NCBI RefSeq assembly: GCF_007990545.2
Contig: NZ_AP019829.2
Coordinates: forward strand, 1,984,001 to 2,048,000
Length of the DNA: 64,000 nt
Source of the DNA: Leptotrichia wadei
GTDB lineage: Bacteria; Fusobacteriota; Fusobacteriia; Fusobacteriales; Leptotrichiaceae
Reading direction: 5' to 3'
The notes below the pieces were generated by a model. It was not told where the DNA came from, ran no database searches, and saw only the letters and a list, made by a program, of their open reading frames with translations. Of the stretch, positions 53,782 to 63,267 are shown piece by piece. The translations under genes were made by a program, and so were the position numbers. Position 1 is the stretch's first letter; each line of letters starts with the position of its first letter.

Positions 53782-54480
53782 TTACTCTATATTTTTATTT
53801 TTTAAATAAATGCCATCATCATTTATAGCTCTTATAAATAAAACAATTTCTCCCTTTATTGGCTTTTTTTCCAATTTTCCAATAATTTCAGAAACATTTC
53901 CGCGAATTATTTCTTCATAAATTTTAGTAAGTTCTCTTGTAATTACAATATACCGTTCTCCCAAATATTCCCTTACATCCTTTAAAGTTTTTAAAATTCT
54001 GTTGGGAGATTCTAAAATTACAATGGTTCTTTCTTCTTCCTTTAATTTATTAAAAAGTGTTTGTCTTCCTTTTTTCTTTGGTAAAAATCCTTCATAAGCC
54101 ATTCTTCGCATATCTAATCCCGAAATGCTCGCTCCCGTAACAATTGACGAAGCTCCAGGTATTCCAATGACTTTTATTCCAGCTTTCAAAACTTCATTTA
54201 CTAACTCAAAGCCAGGATCTGAAATGCACGGTGTTCCAGCATCTGTTACAAGCGCAATTTCTTTTTGATCTTTTAAAAGATTGATGATATTTGTGATTTG
54301 ATGAAGTTTATTATGTTCATGGTATTGATACACCGTTTTTTCAATCTCATAGTGGGTAAGAAGCTTTTTTGTAACTCTCGTATCTTCTGCAAAAATATAA
54401 TCAACTTCTTTTAGAGTTTTTATCGCTCTAAAAGTCATATCTTCTAAATTCCCAATTGGTGTACCAACAACATAAAACAT
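53782..54480 (-). CDS. rsmI: 16S rRNA (cytidine1402-2'-O)-methyltransferase
   Basis: Ribose methyltransferase of 232 aa. YVVGTPIGNLEDMTFRA at the N-terminus and DAGTPCISDPGFELV near 77 are family signatures, along with PGASSIVTGASISGL. It is slightly shorter than the roughly 280-residue E. coli protein, lacking part of the C-terminal domain. It lies 30 nt after ctpA on the minus strand. Confidence 0.94.
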   Translation of the reverse strand: MFYVVGTPIGNLEDMTFRAIKTLKEVDYIFAEDTRVTKKLLTHYEIEKTVYQYHEHNKLHQITNIINLLKDQKEIALVTDAGTPCISDPGFELVNEVLKAGIKVIGIPGASSIVTGASISGLDMRRMAYEGFLPKKKGRQTLFNKLKEEERTIVILESPNRILKTLKDVREYLGERYIVITRELTKIYEEIIRGNVSEIIGKLEKKPIKGEIVLFIRAINDDGIYLKNKNIE

Positions 54481-54510
54481 ATATTTTCTCCTAATTTTTA
54501 ATTTTTATTA

Positions 54511-55827
54511 CTATTTTCTTTTTCCTGTTCCATTTATTTTTTTATTCATTTCTTGAATTGCTCTCTTTAACTGAACATCTCCTGCCGAAATAATTTTAGC
54601 TGCTTCTTCTTTACCTTTATCTTTTGTTAATATTTCTTCAATTTCTTTTTCTCTATTTTTTCTAGCTTGTTCACCGTCATTTGAATAACCTTTTAAAGCC
54701 AATAATTCTTCCATTTTAACCTCTATATCAGGTTCAATACCTTTTTCATGAATATAATTTCCTTTTGGTGTGAAATATTGAGCAATAGTAAGTTTTATTG
54801 CATCTTCAGTTCTCAAAGGTATGACTTGTTGCACAATTCCTTTTCCAAATGTTTTTTCTCCAATAATTGTTCCACGTTTGTAATCTTTTATTGCACCTGT
54901 TACAATTTCTGAAGCACTTGCACTTCCTTTATTTGTCAGTACAATTAATGGGAAATTACCAAGATTTTTTAAAGTTCTATTATAGTTTCTTTGTTGTCCA
55001 TTTTTGTATTTCAAGTAAACAATTAAGTCTTCCTTTACAAAAAGTGAAGCTATATCTTGTGCTTCTTGAAGTGATCCTCCTGGATTAGAACGTAAATCCA
55101 AAATTAATCCTTTCATTCCTTTAGCCTGTAAATCTTTTATAGCCTTTTCAACTTCTGCTCCAACATGATTTCCAAATTTCAAAAGACTTACATAACCAAT
55201 ATTATTTTCAAGCATTTTGCTTTCTACCATTTCCAATTTAATTTTGGCTCTTGTCAAAGTGAATTTCATTGGATCTTTTTTACCTTCCCTAACTACTTCC
55301 ACATCAACTTTTGTACCTTCTTTACCCTTCAAAAGTTTTACAGTTTCATTTGCTGTAAGCGGTAAAATATCTTTCCCGTCGACTTTTGTAATTTTATCTT
55401 TTATTTTAATTCCAACTTTTTCAGCAGGACTTCCAATAAATGGCGAAACAACTTCAAGAGGTTCTCCTTTTTTCTTACTGATAGTCATTCCAACTCCAAC
55501 ATATTCACCATCCATATCTTCTGAAAAGTCATTAAGATCTGCTTTAGACAAATATTCTGAATAAGGATCCTTCAATCTGCTTACAACTCCTGCAACTGCA
55601 CCTTCATAAAGATCATTTTTACTTGGAGTAGCTTCCTTTCCAACAAAATTATTTTCAATAATATTTATTACATCTACAATTCTGTTCAATTCTGTTGCAT
55701 CTTTTGTATACCCAGCACTTGTATCCTTATCATTTCTCGATGTCTTTACTATAGTAGTTGCTGCAAATAAAGGCATACTTACCAATACAAGTCCCAATAC
55801 TGTCTGTACTATTTTGTTTTTTTTCAT
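54511..55827 (-). CDS. ctpA: Carboxy-terminal processing protease (S41)
   Basis: Exported serine protease of 438 aa. Signal peptide at 5-24 (LGLVLVSMPLFA). The PDZ domain covers about 90-180 (GVGMTISKKKGEPLEVVSPF, KDITKVDGKDI-like loop). The catalytic Ser is in NKGSASASEIV near 310 and the Lys in IIGEKTFGKGI near 337, the Ser/Lys dyad. A Lys/Glu-rich C-terminal tail follows. It would process periplasmic or outer-membrane proteins. The gene order tlyA-ctpA-rsmI suggests one transcript. Confidence 0.94.
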   Translation of the reverse strand: MKKNKIVQTVLGLVLVSMPLFAATTIVKTSRNDKDTSAGYTKDATELNRIVDVINIIENNFVGKEATPSKNDLYEGAVAGVVSRLKDPYSEYLSKADLNDFSEDMDGEYVGVGMTISKKKGEPLEVVSPFIGSPAEKVGIKIKDKITKVDGKDILPLTANETVKLLKGKEGTKVDVEVVREGKKDPMKFTLTRAKIKLEMVESKMLENNIGYVSLLKFGNHVGAEVEKAIKDLQAKGMKGLILDLRSNPGGSLQEAQDIASLFVKEDLIVYLKYKNGQQRNYNRTLKNLGNFPLIVLTNKGSASASEIVTGAIKDYKRGTIIGEKTFGKGIVQQVIPLRTEDAIKLTIAQYFTPKGNYIHEKGIEPDIEVKMEELLALKGYSNDGEQARKNREKEIEEILTKDKGKEEAAKIISAGDVQLKRAIQEMNKKINGTGKRK

Positions 55828-55890
55828 TTTTCCTCCTAAAATATACTTAAATAGCCAACTATAAAATTACTATAAATTGCTATTTTGAAT

Positions 55891-56631
55891 TTATGAAAAT
55901 TTTAATAACATTAAAAACTCCTTATTTCCCTTTGCTCCTCTTATTGGCGAATCTTCCACGCCAATTAATTCATATCCACATTCTTTTGAAAAAGAAATTA
56001 CTTTTTTTATAGCTTCATCATGATATTCTTCATTTTCCACAACACCATTTCTTCCAATTTTTTCCTTTCCAACTTCAAATTGTGGCTTAATTAACATCAC
56101 AATTTTCCCATTTTCTGCAAGAAACTTTTCAAAATACGGAATAACTTTTGTCAAAGAAATAAAAGAAACATCAATTACTATAAAATCCACTTTTTTATTA
56201 TTAATATCTTTTTCCTCGAGATCCTTTATGTGCATTTCCTCTATTGAAAAAACTCTTTCATCATTTCTCAATTTCCAGTCAAGTTGATTTTTACCAACAT
56301 CCACACTATACACATACTTCGCACCACTTTGCAAAGCACAATCTGTAAATCCTCCAGTAGATGCTCCAATATCAAGTACCAATTTATCCTTAAAATCTAA
56401 ATTCCAAGTTTTTATAGCCTTTTCCAATTTCAAGCCACCACGGCTGACATATTTCAATTTATTCTTGATACGGATATTTAAATCATCATCGTCCTTAAAC
56501 ATCGTTCCCGCCTTTGTCACAACCTGTTCATTTACAATGACATTACCCGCCATTATTTCCCTTTTTGCTTTTTCCCGTGTTTCCAAAAGCTCCCGTTCTA
56601 CAAGAATTAAATCCAATCTTTTTTTCATCAT
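55891..56631 (-). CDS. tlyA: TlyA-family rRNA methyltransferase (2'-O, often annotated hemolysin)
   Basis: A 246-aa protein. N-terminal S4 RNA-binding domain (KKRLDLILVERELLETREKA), then an FtsJ-type methyltransferase with SAM-binding VLDIGASTGGFTDCALQ near 80, FIVIDVSFISL near 150 and MLIKPQFEVGKEK. TlyA of mycobacteria methylates C1409 of 16S and C1920 of 23S rRNA; hemolysin labels are historical. Two ATG codons in tandem make the exact start uncertain by one residue. Confidence 0.88.
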   Translation of the reverse strand: MMKKRLDLILVERELLETREKAKREIMAGNVIVNEQVVTKAGTMFKDDDDLNIRIKNKLKYVSRGGLKLEKAIKTWNLDFKDKLVLDIGASTGGFTDCALQSGAKYVYSVDVGKNQLDWKLRNDERVFSIEEMHIKDLEEKDINNKKVDFIVIDVSFISLTKVIPYFEKFLAENGKIVMLIKPQFEVGKEKIGRNGVVENEEYHDEAIKKVISFSKECGYELIGVEDSPIRGAKGNKEFLMLLKFS

Positions 56632-56972
56632 TTTCTCTTTCTAAATTTTATAAACAAAAACTGAATAAATCTGAATTTTTCCAAAAAGTTGTAATTTTTA
56701 AGTTATCCTTTTAAGTAGTGATACTATATCATAAAACATATCTCTTATTTTTCTATTTATTTTTGATTACTAAAACCATATTTATTATTTTATCCCAAAG
56801 TCTATTCAAAAATAAAAAAATAATATTTTATTCCTAACTATATTTCAGATTTATTTATTTTTTACAAATTTATTTATTTTACCACATTTTAAATTATTTT
56901 TCAAATTTTCACCCTTTTCTTAATAACAAAAATATAGGATAATTAATACTAATTCTTATAATATATCTCTAT
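56632..56972. other. Intergenic region upstream of tlyA
   Basis: Strongly AT-rich; no ORF or terminator of note. It should contain the tlyA promoter. The 3' end of the IS element abuts at 56973, and bases 56972-56957 would be the guide of its omega-RNA. Confidence 0.5.
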
Positions 56973-57090
56973 GTGAACTACTCCCGCTTTTAGAAGCGGG
57001 AGCTTCTTGGGAAGTATCTGCTTTTGCTAGCCAAATATATTTACCAAGCTCTTCGGGTAGTCCCTACCCTGTCTTCTTTTATTTTCCTAA
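56973..57090 (-). ncRNA. TnpB omega-RNA 3' region (right end of IS)
   Basis: The minus strand after the tnpB stop contains GGTAGGGACTACCC and then GAAGCTCCCGC, loop, GCGGGAGTAGTTCAC. This position and architecture match omega-RNA scaffolds of TnpB, which extend from the tnpB 3' end to the element border. The 5' extent inside tnpB is not determined. The following 16 bases outside the element would be the guide. Confidence 0.6.
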
Positions 57091-58184
57091 TATTCCAACA
57101 TCAATTTTCCAATGTCTTTTATATTCAATGACGCATTGTAATCTCTATCAATTTCAATCCCACAGCACTCACATTTATAACTTCTTTCTGATAATTTCAG
57201 TTTCTCTTTAACGTTTCCACATTTACTGCAAGTTTTCGGTGATGGAAACCACTTATCTATCTTCAAAAATTGTTTCCCTAAAAACATCAGTTTATACTCA
57301 AGCATCCTCAAAAACATTCCCCATCCATTATCTCCTACACGTTTACCAAAATTTAATGTTTGGCTCAACCCTTTCATATTCAAATTTTCAACAACTACAG
57401 CATTATAATCTTCAGATAATTTTTTCGATAATTTATGCAAAAAATCTCTTCGACAATTCTTGATATACTCATGTAATTTTGATATTTTCATTTTTTGTTT
57501 ATACCAATTTTTAGAAAATTTCACTTTTCTTGACAATGATTTCTGTAATTTCTTCAATTTTTTCTCCAACATCCTAAAATATTTTGGATAATCAACCCTT
57601 TGGTTTTCAGAACTGAAAAATAATTCAGACATTGAAAAATCAAGTCCAATTACTTTATCATTACTAGCTACTTTTTGAATTTCTTTTTCAAATTCCGTCA
57701 AAACAGAAACATAGTAATTTCCATTACTGTTTGTCAATGTTACTGACTTTATCTTGTAATCCTTCAGTATTTCTCTATGATATTTTAATTTTACTCTTTT
57801 CAATTTTGGCAAAATAAAATATTTATTTTCTTCAATTCGTATCGAATTGTTCACATAATTTGTCGTATAACTTTTAACACTAGTCTTTTTAGATTTGAAC
57901 TTTGGAAACTTCGCTCTCTTTTGAAAAAAATTCGTAAACGATCGTTTTACATTCAATTGAGCATTTGAAAGTGCCAAACTGTCTACTTCTTTTAAAAATT
58001 CATTTTCACTTTTCAAACTGGCAGGTGTAACTATTTTATTTTTTCCAGTTTCTTCATAAATTTTATTAGCAATATATAAAATCATATTGTAAATAAAATG
58101 AACACATCCAAAAGTCTTATTTATCAACAATTCTTGTTCCTTATTTGGATAAATCCTGTATTTGAATGCTAAATTATATTTCAT
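57087..58184 (-). CDS. tnpB: TnpB RNA-guided nuclease (IS605 family)
   Basis: A 365-aa protein. The RuvC-like residues are all seen: Asp in VIGLDFSMSELF near 195, Glu in VVVENLNMKGL near 267, Asp in EIDRDYNASLNI near 345. A CxxC..CxxC zinc ribbon (CSKCG, CECCG) lies between. The N-terminal helix-turn-helix-like segment begins YKIKSVTL-type strands after FQKRAKFPKFKSK. TnpB cuts DNA specified by an omega-RNA and the target-adjacent motif. The ORF appears intact. Confidence 0.92.
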   Translation of the reverse strand: MKYNLAFKYRIYPNKEQELLINKTFGCVHFIYNMILYIANKIYEETGKNKIVTPASLKSENEFLKEVDSLALSNAQLNVKRSFTNFFQKRAKFPKFKSKKTSVKSYTTNYVNNSIRIEENKYFILPKLKRVKLKYHREILKDYKIKSVTLTNSNGNYYVSVLTEFEKEIQKVASNDKVIGLDFSMSELFFSSENQRVDYPKYFRMLEKKLKKLQKSLSRKVKFSKNWYKQKMKISKLHEYIKNCRRDFLHKLSKKLSEDYNAVVVENLNMKGLSQTLNFGKRVGDNGWGMFLRMLEYKLMFLGKQFLKIDKWFPSPKTCSKCGNVKEKLKLSERSYKCECCGIEIDRDYNASLNIKDIGKLMLEY

Positions 58185-58188
58185 AAAA

Positions 58189-58584
58189 TTACACCTCCTT
58201 TTGATTTTGAATATATTTTTTAATTATCTCTAACGGTGCACCTCCGACACTTATAACTAAGTAACCTCTACTCCAAAAATATTCTTTCCACAATCTTCCC
58301 CTTATTTCAGGAAATTCTTTTTTTATCAACCTGCTGGAAGCACTTTTATAAGTATTTACAAACTTAGAAAGTTCAGTATTAATAGCATTAATCAACATTT
58401 GAATATGATCAACATCATGTTCCCATTCTTTAAGAACAATGTTATACTTCGGACATATTTTTTCAAAAATCTCTTTCAATCTATTAGAAATTTCATCATT
58501 AATGACTTCTCTTCGATATTTTATACAAAAAATCATATGATAATTTATATCAAATACTGAATGATAATTACTATTATATGACAT
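58189..58584 (-). CDS. tnpA: TnpA Y1 transposase (IS200 type)
   Basis: Single-strand transposase of 131 aa. It begins with the typical YHSVFDINYHMIFCIKYRR. The catalytic Tyr is in IIKKYIQNQ near 125. The metal-binding HUH motif reads DHIQML: the second His is replaced by Gln, so it is H-U-Q here. Activity may be affected. It lies 4 nt before tnpB. Confidence 0.88.
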   Translation of the reverse strand: MSYNSNYHSVFDINYHMIFCIKYRREVINDEISNRLKEIFEKICPKYNIVLKEWEHDVDHIQMLINAINTELSKFVNTYKSASSRLIKKEFPEIRGRLWKEYFWSRGYLVISVGGAPLEIIKKYIQNQKEV

Positions 58585-58795
58585 TATTATTAACTACTTC
58601 TATATTATTTCACTGAATAAATTATATCATAAATATATCCTTTTTTCAATTTTTTTTTACAAAAAAAAGCAATTCATCTCCCGCTTGTAGAAGCCGAAGA
58701 CTTCTTGCTATCTTTTGTTAAATTTTACTTATTTTAAAATAATCTTCATATTGTTAAATCCCAATTATATAAAAAATACTTTTTATTGAAAAAAA

Positions 58796-61090
58796 TCACA
58801 TCATATTTACAGGATCTACATCAATCGTTACTCTAACTTTCTTTTCCATTTCCCGAAATTTACCAACGCATTTTTTTATGATTTTTTTTATTTTTAAAAT
58901 ATCTTTTCTTTCAAATTTAAAAAATATTTGATATCTGTATCTGCCATTTATCTTATAAATTGGTGATTTAAAAGCATCTGATATAAAATCATTTGAAGTC
59001 AATTTCATAACTACATTTATATTTCTAATAATTTCTTCACGTAACATTTGAGCTTTTTCCTTTACCAAACTTTCTTCTGTTGTTGAAATTACTAAAATAA
59101 CAATTCTTCCAAAAGGCGGGTAATTTAACATTTTCCGCATAATCATCTCATTTTTATAATATCCTTCATAATCACTTTCAATTGTTTTTTTTATTACATT
59201 ATTTTCCCCATTAAAAGTCTGAATAATTACTTCTCCATCCTTTTCACCACGACCCGCACGTCCTGAAGCCTGTGTTAATAGCTGGAAAGTCTTTTCTGAG
59301 GCCCTAAAATCTGGAAAATTCAAGATTATATCAGCATTAATTATTCCAACTAATGTTACATTTGAAAAATGTAGACCCTTTGCGATGATCTGTGTTCCGA
59401 GCATTATGTCATATTTATGATTTTTAAAGTCATTATAAACCTTTTTATAATTCTGCTTAGTTTTTATACTTTCTGAATCTACTCTCACAATTCTAGCCGA
59501 CGGAAACACCTCTGCCAGTTCTTCCTCAATTTTTTCTGTTCCAGCCCCAATTTGTCTCATCTTATGCCCGCCACACTCATCACATGTATTGTTAAATCGC
59601 CTTTCATAACCACAATAATGGCATTTCAAGCAATTGTCATATTTGTAATAATTCAAGGAAATACTACAATTCGGACAAGTTGGAATATTGCCGCAGTCTT
59701 TACATTTTAGCAAATTTGAAAATGCCTTTCTGTTCAAAATTAAAATAACTTGTTCATTTTTTTTCAAAGTTTGAGAAATTTTATCTAGTAATCTCTCTGA
59801 AAAATTTTCTGTAGTTTCATTCAAATCTACAATTTCAAACTTCGGTAACCTCGCATTTTTATATCGTTTCGTAAGCTCAACTAATTCAATATCCCCCTGC
59901 TGTGCCTGATAATATGTTTCAAACGATGGAGTCGCCGAACCTAAAATCACTTTTATTTTTTTGTTTTTTTCAGTTTCTTCCTTTTCTAAGTCTACATCTT
60001 TTCTTAATTCTTTATTTTTTTCTAAATCATTATCTTTTTTCAATTTTTCGTTTTTCAAAAAAGCTCTTTTTATCGCCACATTTTTTACGTGATACCGTGG
60101 ATTATTTTCCTGCTTATAAGTATTTTCGTGTTCCTCATCCACAATAATATACTTCAAATTTTGAACTGGAGCAAAAATTGCTGATCTTGCCCCAATCACT
60201 ATTTTTTTTTCTCCATTTCGTATAAATGTCCATTCTTCCCTCTTTTCCTTATCAGTAAGTTTACTGTGAAGAATAGCCACTTCATTACAAAATTCCTCTT
60301 CTAGCCTTTGTATCATTTGAACTGTAAGAGAAATTTCCGGAACTAGAAAAATACTTCCAAATCCTTGTTTTAGAGCTTCTTTTATCAAATGAATATAAAT
60401 TTCAGTTTTTCCTGAACCAGTTATTCCCTTTAATAGAAAAATCTGCTTTTCACTATTTTTTATTGTATTCACAGCTTTTTTCTGTTCATTATTTAAAATA
60501 ATTTTCTTTTCTATAATTTCACCTTTCTCATTTTCCTTTTTTGAAATTTTAGAATTTAAAATTACTTTTTTTTCAACAGAGATAATCTTTTCATTTATCG
60601 CCTTTTCTACAATTTCACTAGAAAAATTCTTTTTCAAAGTTGTAACTGTAACTTCCTTCCGCTTTTTCATATATTCATTAAATTTTTTTATTTCTTCCAG
60701 ATTTTTTTCCGAATCATCTCTTTCAACCCAGCATTCTTCCACCCAAAAATCCTTTTGATAAATAGCCTTCTTAGAATAATTTAATTTAAGTGCTCCTGGA
60801 TAAACTGCCTTTATAACACTATAATAATCACTTATATAATAACTTCTTATCCATTTTATAAGTTGCATAATATCATCTGGAATGGACAAAACAGGAGCTG
60901 CAGCCTTAATTCTTTTTATTTTAGAAACATCAAACTGAATTTTGCTTTCTGCAGTTATTGCTATCACAAGCCCCATTTTATCCCTATTTATAAAATTAAC
61001 AATGCACCATTGTCCAATTTCATATTTTTCTTCAGATTTATACGTGTATATTCCCCTATTATTTTCCACATAGATTTCATAATAATACAT
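58796..61090 (-). CDS. priA: Primosomal replication protein PriA helicase
   Basis: Replication-restart DNA helicase of 764 aa. Walker A GITGSGKTEIYI near 224 and Walker B VDEEH near 313 are present. Zinc-binding CxxC pairs (CKDCGNIPTCPNC, CLKCHYCGYE, CDECGG) lie near 455-510, and LGTQIIAKGLHF and QASGRAGRGEKDGEV are motifs V and VI. Between motifs II and III is a Lys/Glu/Asp/Asn-rich insertion (about residues 338-372). The length is otherwise usual. It lies between the IS element and the penicillin-binding protein gene. Confidence 0.94.
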   Translation of the reverse strand: MYYYEIYVENNRGIYTYKSEEKYEIGQWCIVNFINRDKMGLVIAITAESKIQFDVSKIKRIKAAAPVLSIPDDIMQLIKWIRSYYISDYYSVIKAVYPGALKLNYSKKAIYQKDFWVEECWVERDDSEKNLEEIKKFNEYMKKRKEVTVTTLKKNFSSEIVEKAINEKIISVEKKVILNSKISKKENEKGEIIEKKIILNNEQKKAVNTIKNSEKQIFLLKGITGSGKTEIYIHLIKEALKQGFGSIFLVPEISLTVQMIQRLEEEFCNEVAILHSKLTDKEKREEWTFIRNGEKKIVIGARSAIFAPVQNLKYIIVDEEHENTYKQENNPRYHVKNVAIKRAFLKNEKLKKDNDLEKNKELRKDVDLEKEETEKNKKIKVILGSATPSFETYYQAQQGDIELVELTKRYKNARLPKFEIVDLNETTENFSERLLDKISQTLKKNEQVILILNRKAFSNLLKCKDCGNIPTCPNCSISLNYYKYDNCLKCHYCGYERRFNNTCDECGGHKMRQIGAGTEKIEEELAEVFPSARIVRVDSESIKTKQNYKKVYNDFKNHKYDIMLGTQIIAKGLHFSNVTLVGIINADIILNFPDFRASEKTFQLLTQASGRAGRGEKDGEVIIQTFNGENNVIKKTIESDYEGYYKNEMIMRKMLNYPPFGRIVILVISTTEESLVKEKAQMLREEIIRNINVVMKLTSNDFISDAFKSPIYKINGRYRYQIFFKFERKDILKIKKIIKKCVGKFREMEKKVRVTIDVDPVNMM

Positions 61091-61118
61091 TTTTATCCCT
61101 CAAAAACCTCCCATATAA

Positions 61119-63245
61119 TTATTCTAGCATTATTTGTATCTTAGACTTTTTATCCAATTTAGTCCCTTTTTCAGGAAATTGTGAAACAACTATTCCACTT
61201 CCGGTAACTTCATAATCTGAAAATTTTCCTTGTGGATAAATAGATAAAAATTCCCTTAAACTTATTCCTGACAAATCCGGCATAATATTTTTGTTAAAAT
61301 CTTGCTTTATTTTTCCTAGATCCTTCTTCTTTTCCTTTTGAACAGATTCAGTATTTTTTATATCTATAGTCTTAATTTTTCCATCTGGCTGTATTCTTTT
61401 ATACTCTATTAATTTTTGTAGTACATTTCTTGCAGATGGCAAGGCAACTTGCGCTCCATAATATTTTTCACCTTTAGGTTCACTGATAGTTATCAATATA
61501 GCATATTTAGGCTTATCTGCCGGGAAAAATGCAAAAAATGAACCAACATGACTATTTTTATATCCGTCCTTTCCAGCTTTCTGAGCAGTTCCTGTTTTTC
61601 CACCAACACGGTAGCCAGGTATATATGCTCCTCCTCCAGTTCCACGATTTACACTTGCTTCCATATACTTTCTATTTAATCTTGAAGCTTCATCACTAAA
61701 TACTTTTTTTATCATATCGGGCTTATTCTGTTTTACTGTATTCCCATTGCTGTCTTCTATCCTGTCTACCAGATAAGGCTTCATTAACTTACCATTGTTA
61801 ATGACTGTATTTAATGCCATTATCATTTGAATCTGTGTTACCGCAATCCCCTGTCCAAAAGATATATTAGCCCTTCTGACTTCATCTTTCAAAGTTTTAA
61901 ACTCACGAAGTTTCTGCATTGATTCAAAATACGTATCTATGCCTGTTTTCCCACCGAATCCAACATCTGCTAAATAATGGTAAAAAGTATTTTTATTAAT
62001 CTCATTCTGTATTTTTACCATCGCTACATTTCCAGAATGTGCGACTATATCTGCTAAACCTAAAGTCCCAATTGTTGAACTGTCATGATCTCTTACTATT
62101 GTATCATATACTTTTATTGAACCTGATGAATATATTTTTGTATTTTTATTAATTGCTTTTGTTTCCAATCCTATTGCAACTGTTATAGGCTTAAATATTG
62201 AACCAGGTTCAAAATAATCTGTAATTGGTCTATTTTTTATTTCAGCCTTTTCTTCTGCCTTTGGATACGATGACATTGCGAGTATTTTTCCAGTTTCTAC
62301 CTCTATTAAAATTCCCATTGTAGAAGAAGCATTATATTTTACATAAGCATCTTCCAGTTCATCATTAAGAGCATATTGTAAGAAACTGTCAATTGTAAGT
62401 ACAAGGTTATCCCCTTCTTCTTCTTTCCTGTCTTCAGATTTCTTTATATTCCCAAGTTTCATAATTCCCTGTAGAGCCTTTGGAATTTTTCTAAGTCCAG
62501 TTATAATACCTGTTTTTCCTGAAAGTTCCTTATCATAATATTTTTCAATCCCATAAACACCCTTATTTTCATTATTTACATATCCAATAGTTTCTTGAAA
62601 GGCATTATTTTGAATATAATTTCTTGTAAACAATGTTTCAAATGTTACGCCTTTAAATTTTCTTTTATATCCTTCCTTTTTCTTCTCCTTATCCTTTGAA
62701 TTTTTAAAATCAGTATCAATTTCCGCTTCAATAGCTATTTTTGTATTATAGGGAATTATATGTTCGACTTTTAGATATTTTTTCTGAATCTGTTTATCTT
62801 CTAAATATTCACTTTTATATTTTTCAACTTCCAATTCAGGAATATATTTCTTTAACATTCCTAATACTACATCAATATTTTTCTGTTCAATCAAGCTAGG
62901 ATCTAAATTAACAATAAACTTCTCATCGTCATAAGCTAATACTTGTCCATCACTTGTAGCTATTCTTCCTCTTTTAGCCTTTGTAAAACTTAAGGAAGTA
63001 TATTGCTTTTCACCTTGTTTTCTATATTTCTCTCCACCTTTAGTCTGAAGCTGATATACTTTTCCAATTATCATTGCAAATCCTATTGTTGTAAACAATA
63101 CCAAAAGCCCAAATCTCCCCCTAAATGTGTTTAAGTATTTTAACAGTACTTTAAAAAAGCTCTCAACCTTTTGTTCTTTTCTATTTTTTTTCACATTTGA
63201 CTTTGCTCTGTCAATAATATTATCTTTTTTCTTGCCCTCTTTCAT
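61119..63245 (-). CDS. Class B penicillin-binding protein with PASTA domain (PBP2/FtsI-like)
   Basis: Peptidoglycan transpeptidase of 708 aa anchored by one helix (about 45-65). The dimerisation domain covers about 85-260. The active site is SIFKPITV (S-x-x-K) near 355, SGN near 408 and KTGTAQ near 552. A single PASTA-like module ends the protein (MPDLSGISL onward, 655-708). The layout resembles SpoVD/PBP2x of Firmicutes more than E. coli FtsI. It would serve septal or elongation wall synthesis; no mra/mur genes are in the window to decide which. Confidence 0.9.
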   Translation of the reverse strand: MKEGKKKDNIIDRAKSNVKKNRKEQKVESFFKVLLKYLNTFRGRFGLLVLFTTIGFAMIIGKVYQLQTKGGEKYRKQGEKQYTSLSFTKAKRGRIATSDGQVLAYDDEKFIVNLDPSLIEQKNIDVVLGMLKKYIPELEVEKYKSEYLEDKQIQKKYLKVEHIIPYNTKIAIEAEIDTDFKNSKDKEKKKEGYKRKFKGVTFETLFTRNYIQNNAFQETIGYVNNENKGVYGIEKYYDKELSGKTGIITGLRKIPKALQGIMKLGNIKKSEDRKEEEGDNLVLTIDSFLQYALNDELEDAYVKYNASSTMGILIEVETGKILAMSSYPKAEEKAEIKNRPITDYFEPGSIFKPITVAIGLETKAINKNTKIYSSGSIKVYDTIVRDHDSSTIGTLGLADIVAHSGNVAMVKIQNEINKNTFYHYLADVGFGGKTGIDTYFESMQKLREFKTLKDEVRRANISFGQGIAVTQIQMIMALNTVINNGKLMKPYLVDRIEDSNGNTVKQNKPDMIKKVFSDEASRLNRKYMEASVNRGTGGGAYIPGYRVGGKTGTAQKAGKDGYKNSHVGSFFAFFPADKPKYAILITISEPKGEKYYGAQVALPSARNVLQKLIEYKRIQPDGKIKTIDIKNTESVQKEKKKDLGKIKQDFNKNIMPDLSGISLREFLSIYPQGKFSDYEVTGSGIVVSQFPEKGTKLDKKSKIQIMLE

Positions 63246-63267
63246 TTTTCTCCTAATTTAACCAATA

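Larger units (their letters stand above)
56973..58715 (-). mobile_element. IS200/IS605-family insertion sequence with tnpA and tnpB
   Basis: About 1.74 kb, inserted between priA and tlyA. The right end (56973-57002) has a perfect hairpin CTCCCGCTT / AAGCGGGAG and ends TAGTTCAC. The left end has a hairpin around 58677-58702 followed on the minus strand by GAGATGAAT. tnpA and tnpB are adjacent (4 bp apart) in the same direction. No terminal inverted repeats or target duplications are expected for this family. The left border is approximate. Confidence 0.85.

Noticed and set aside
55217-55564. 115-codon plus-strand ORF inside ctpA
   Set aside because: Antisense shadow of the PDZ and flanking region of the protease; low-complexity Ser/Phe-rich translation.
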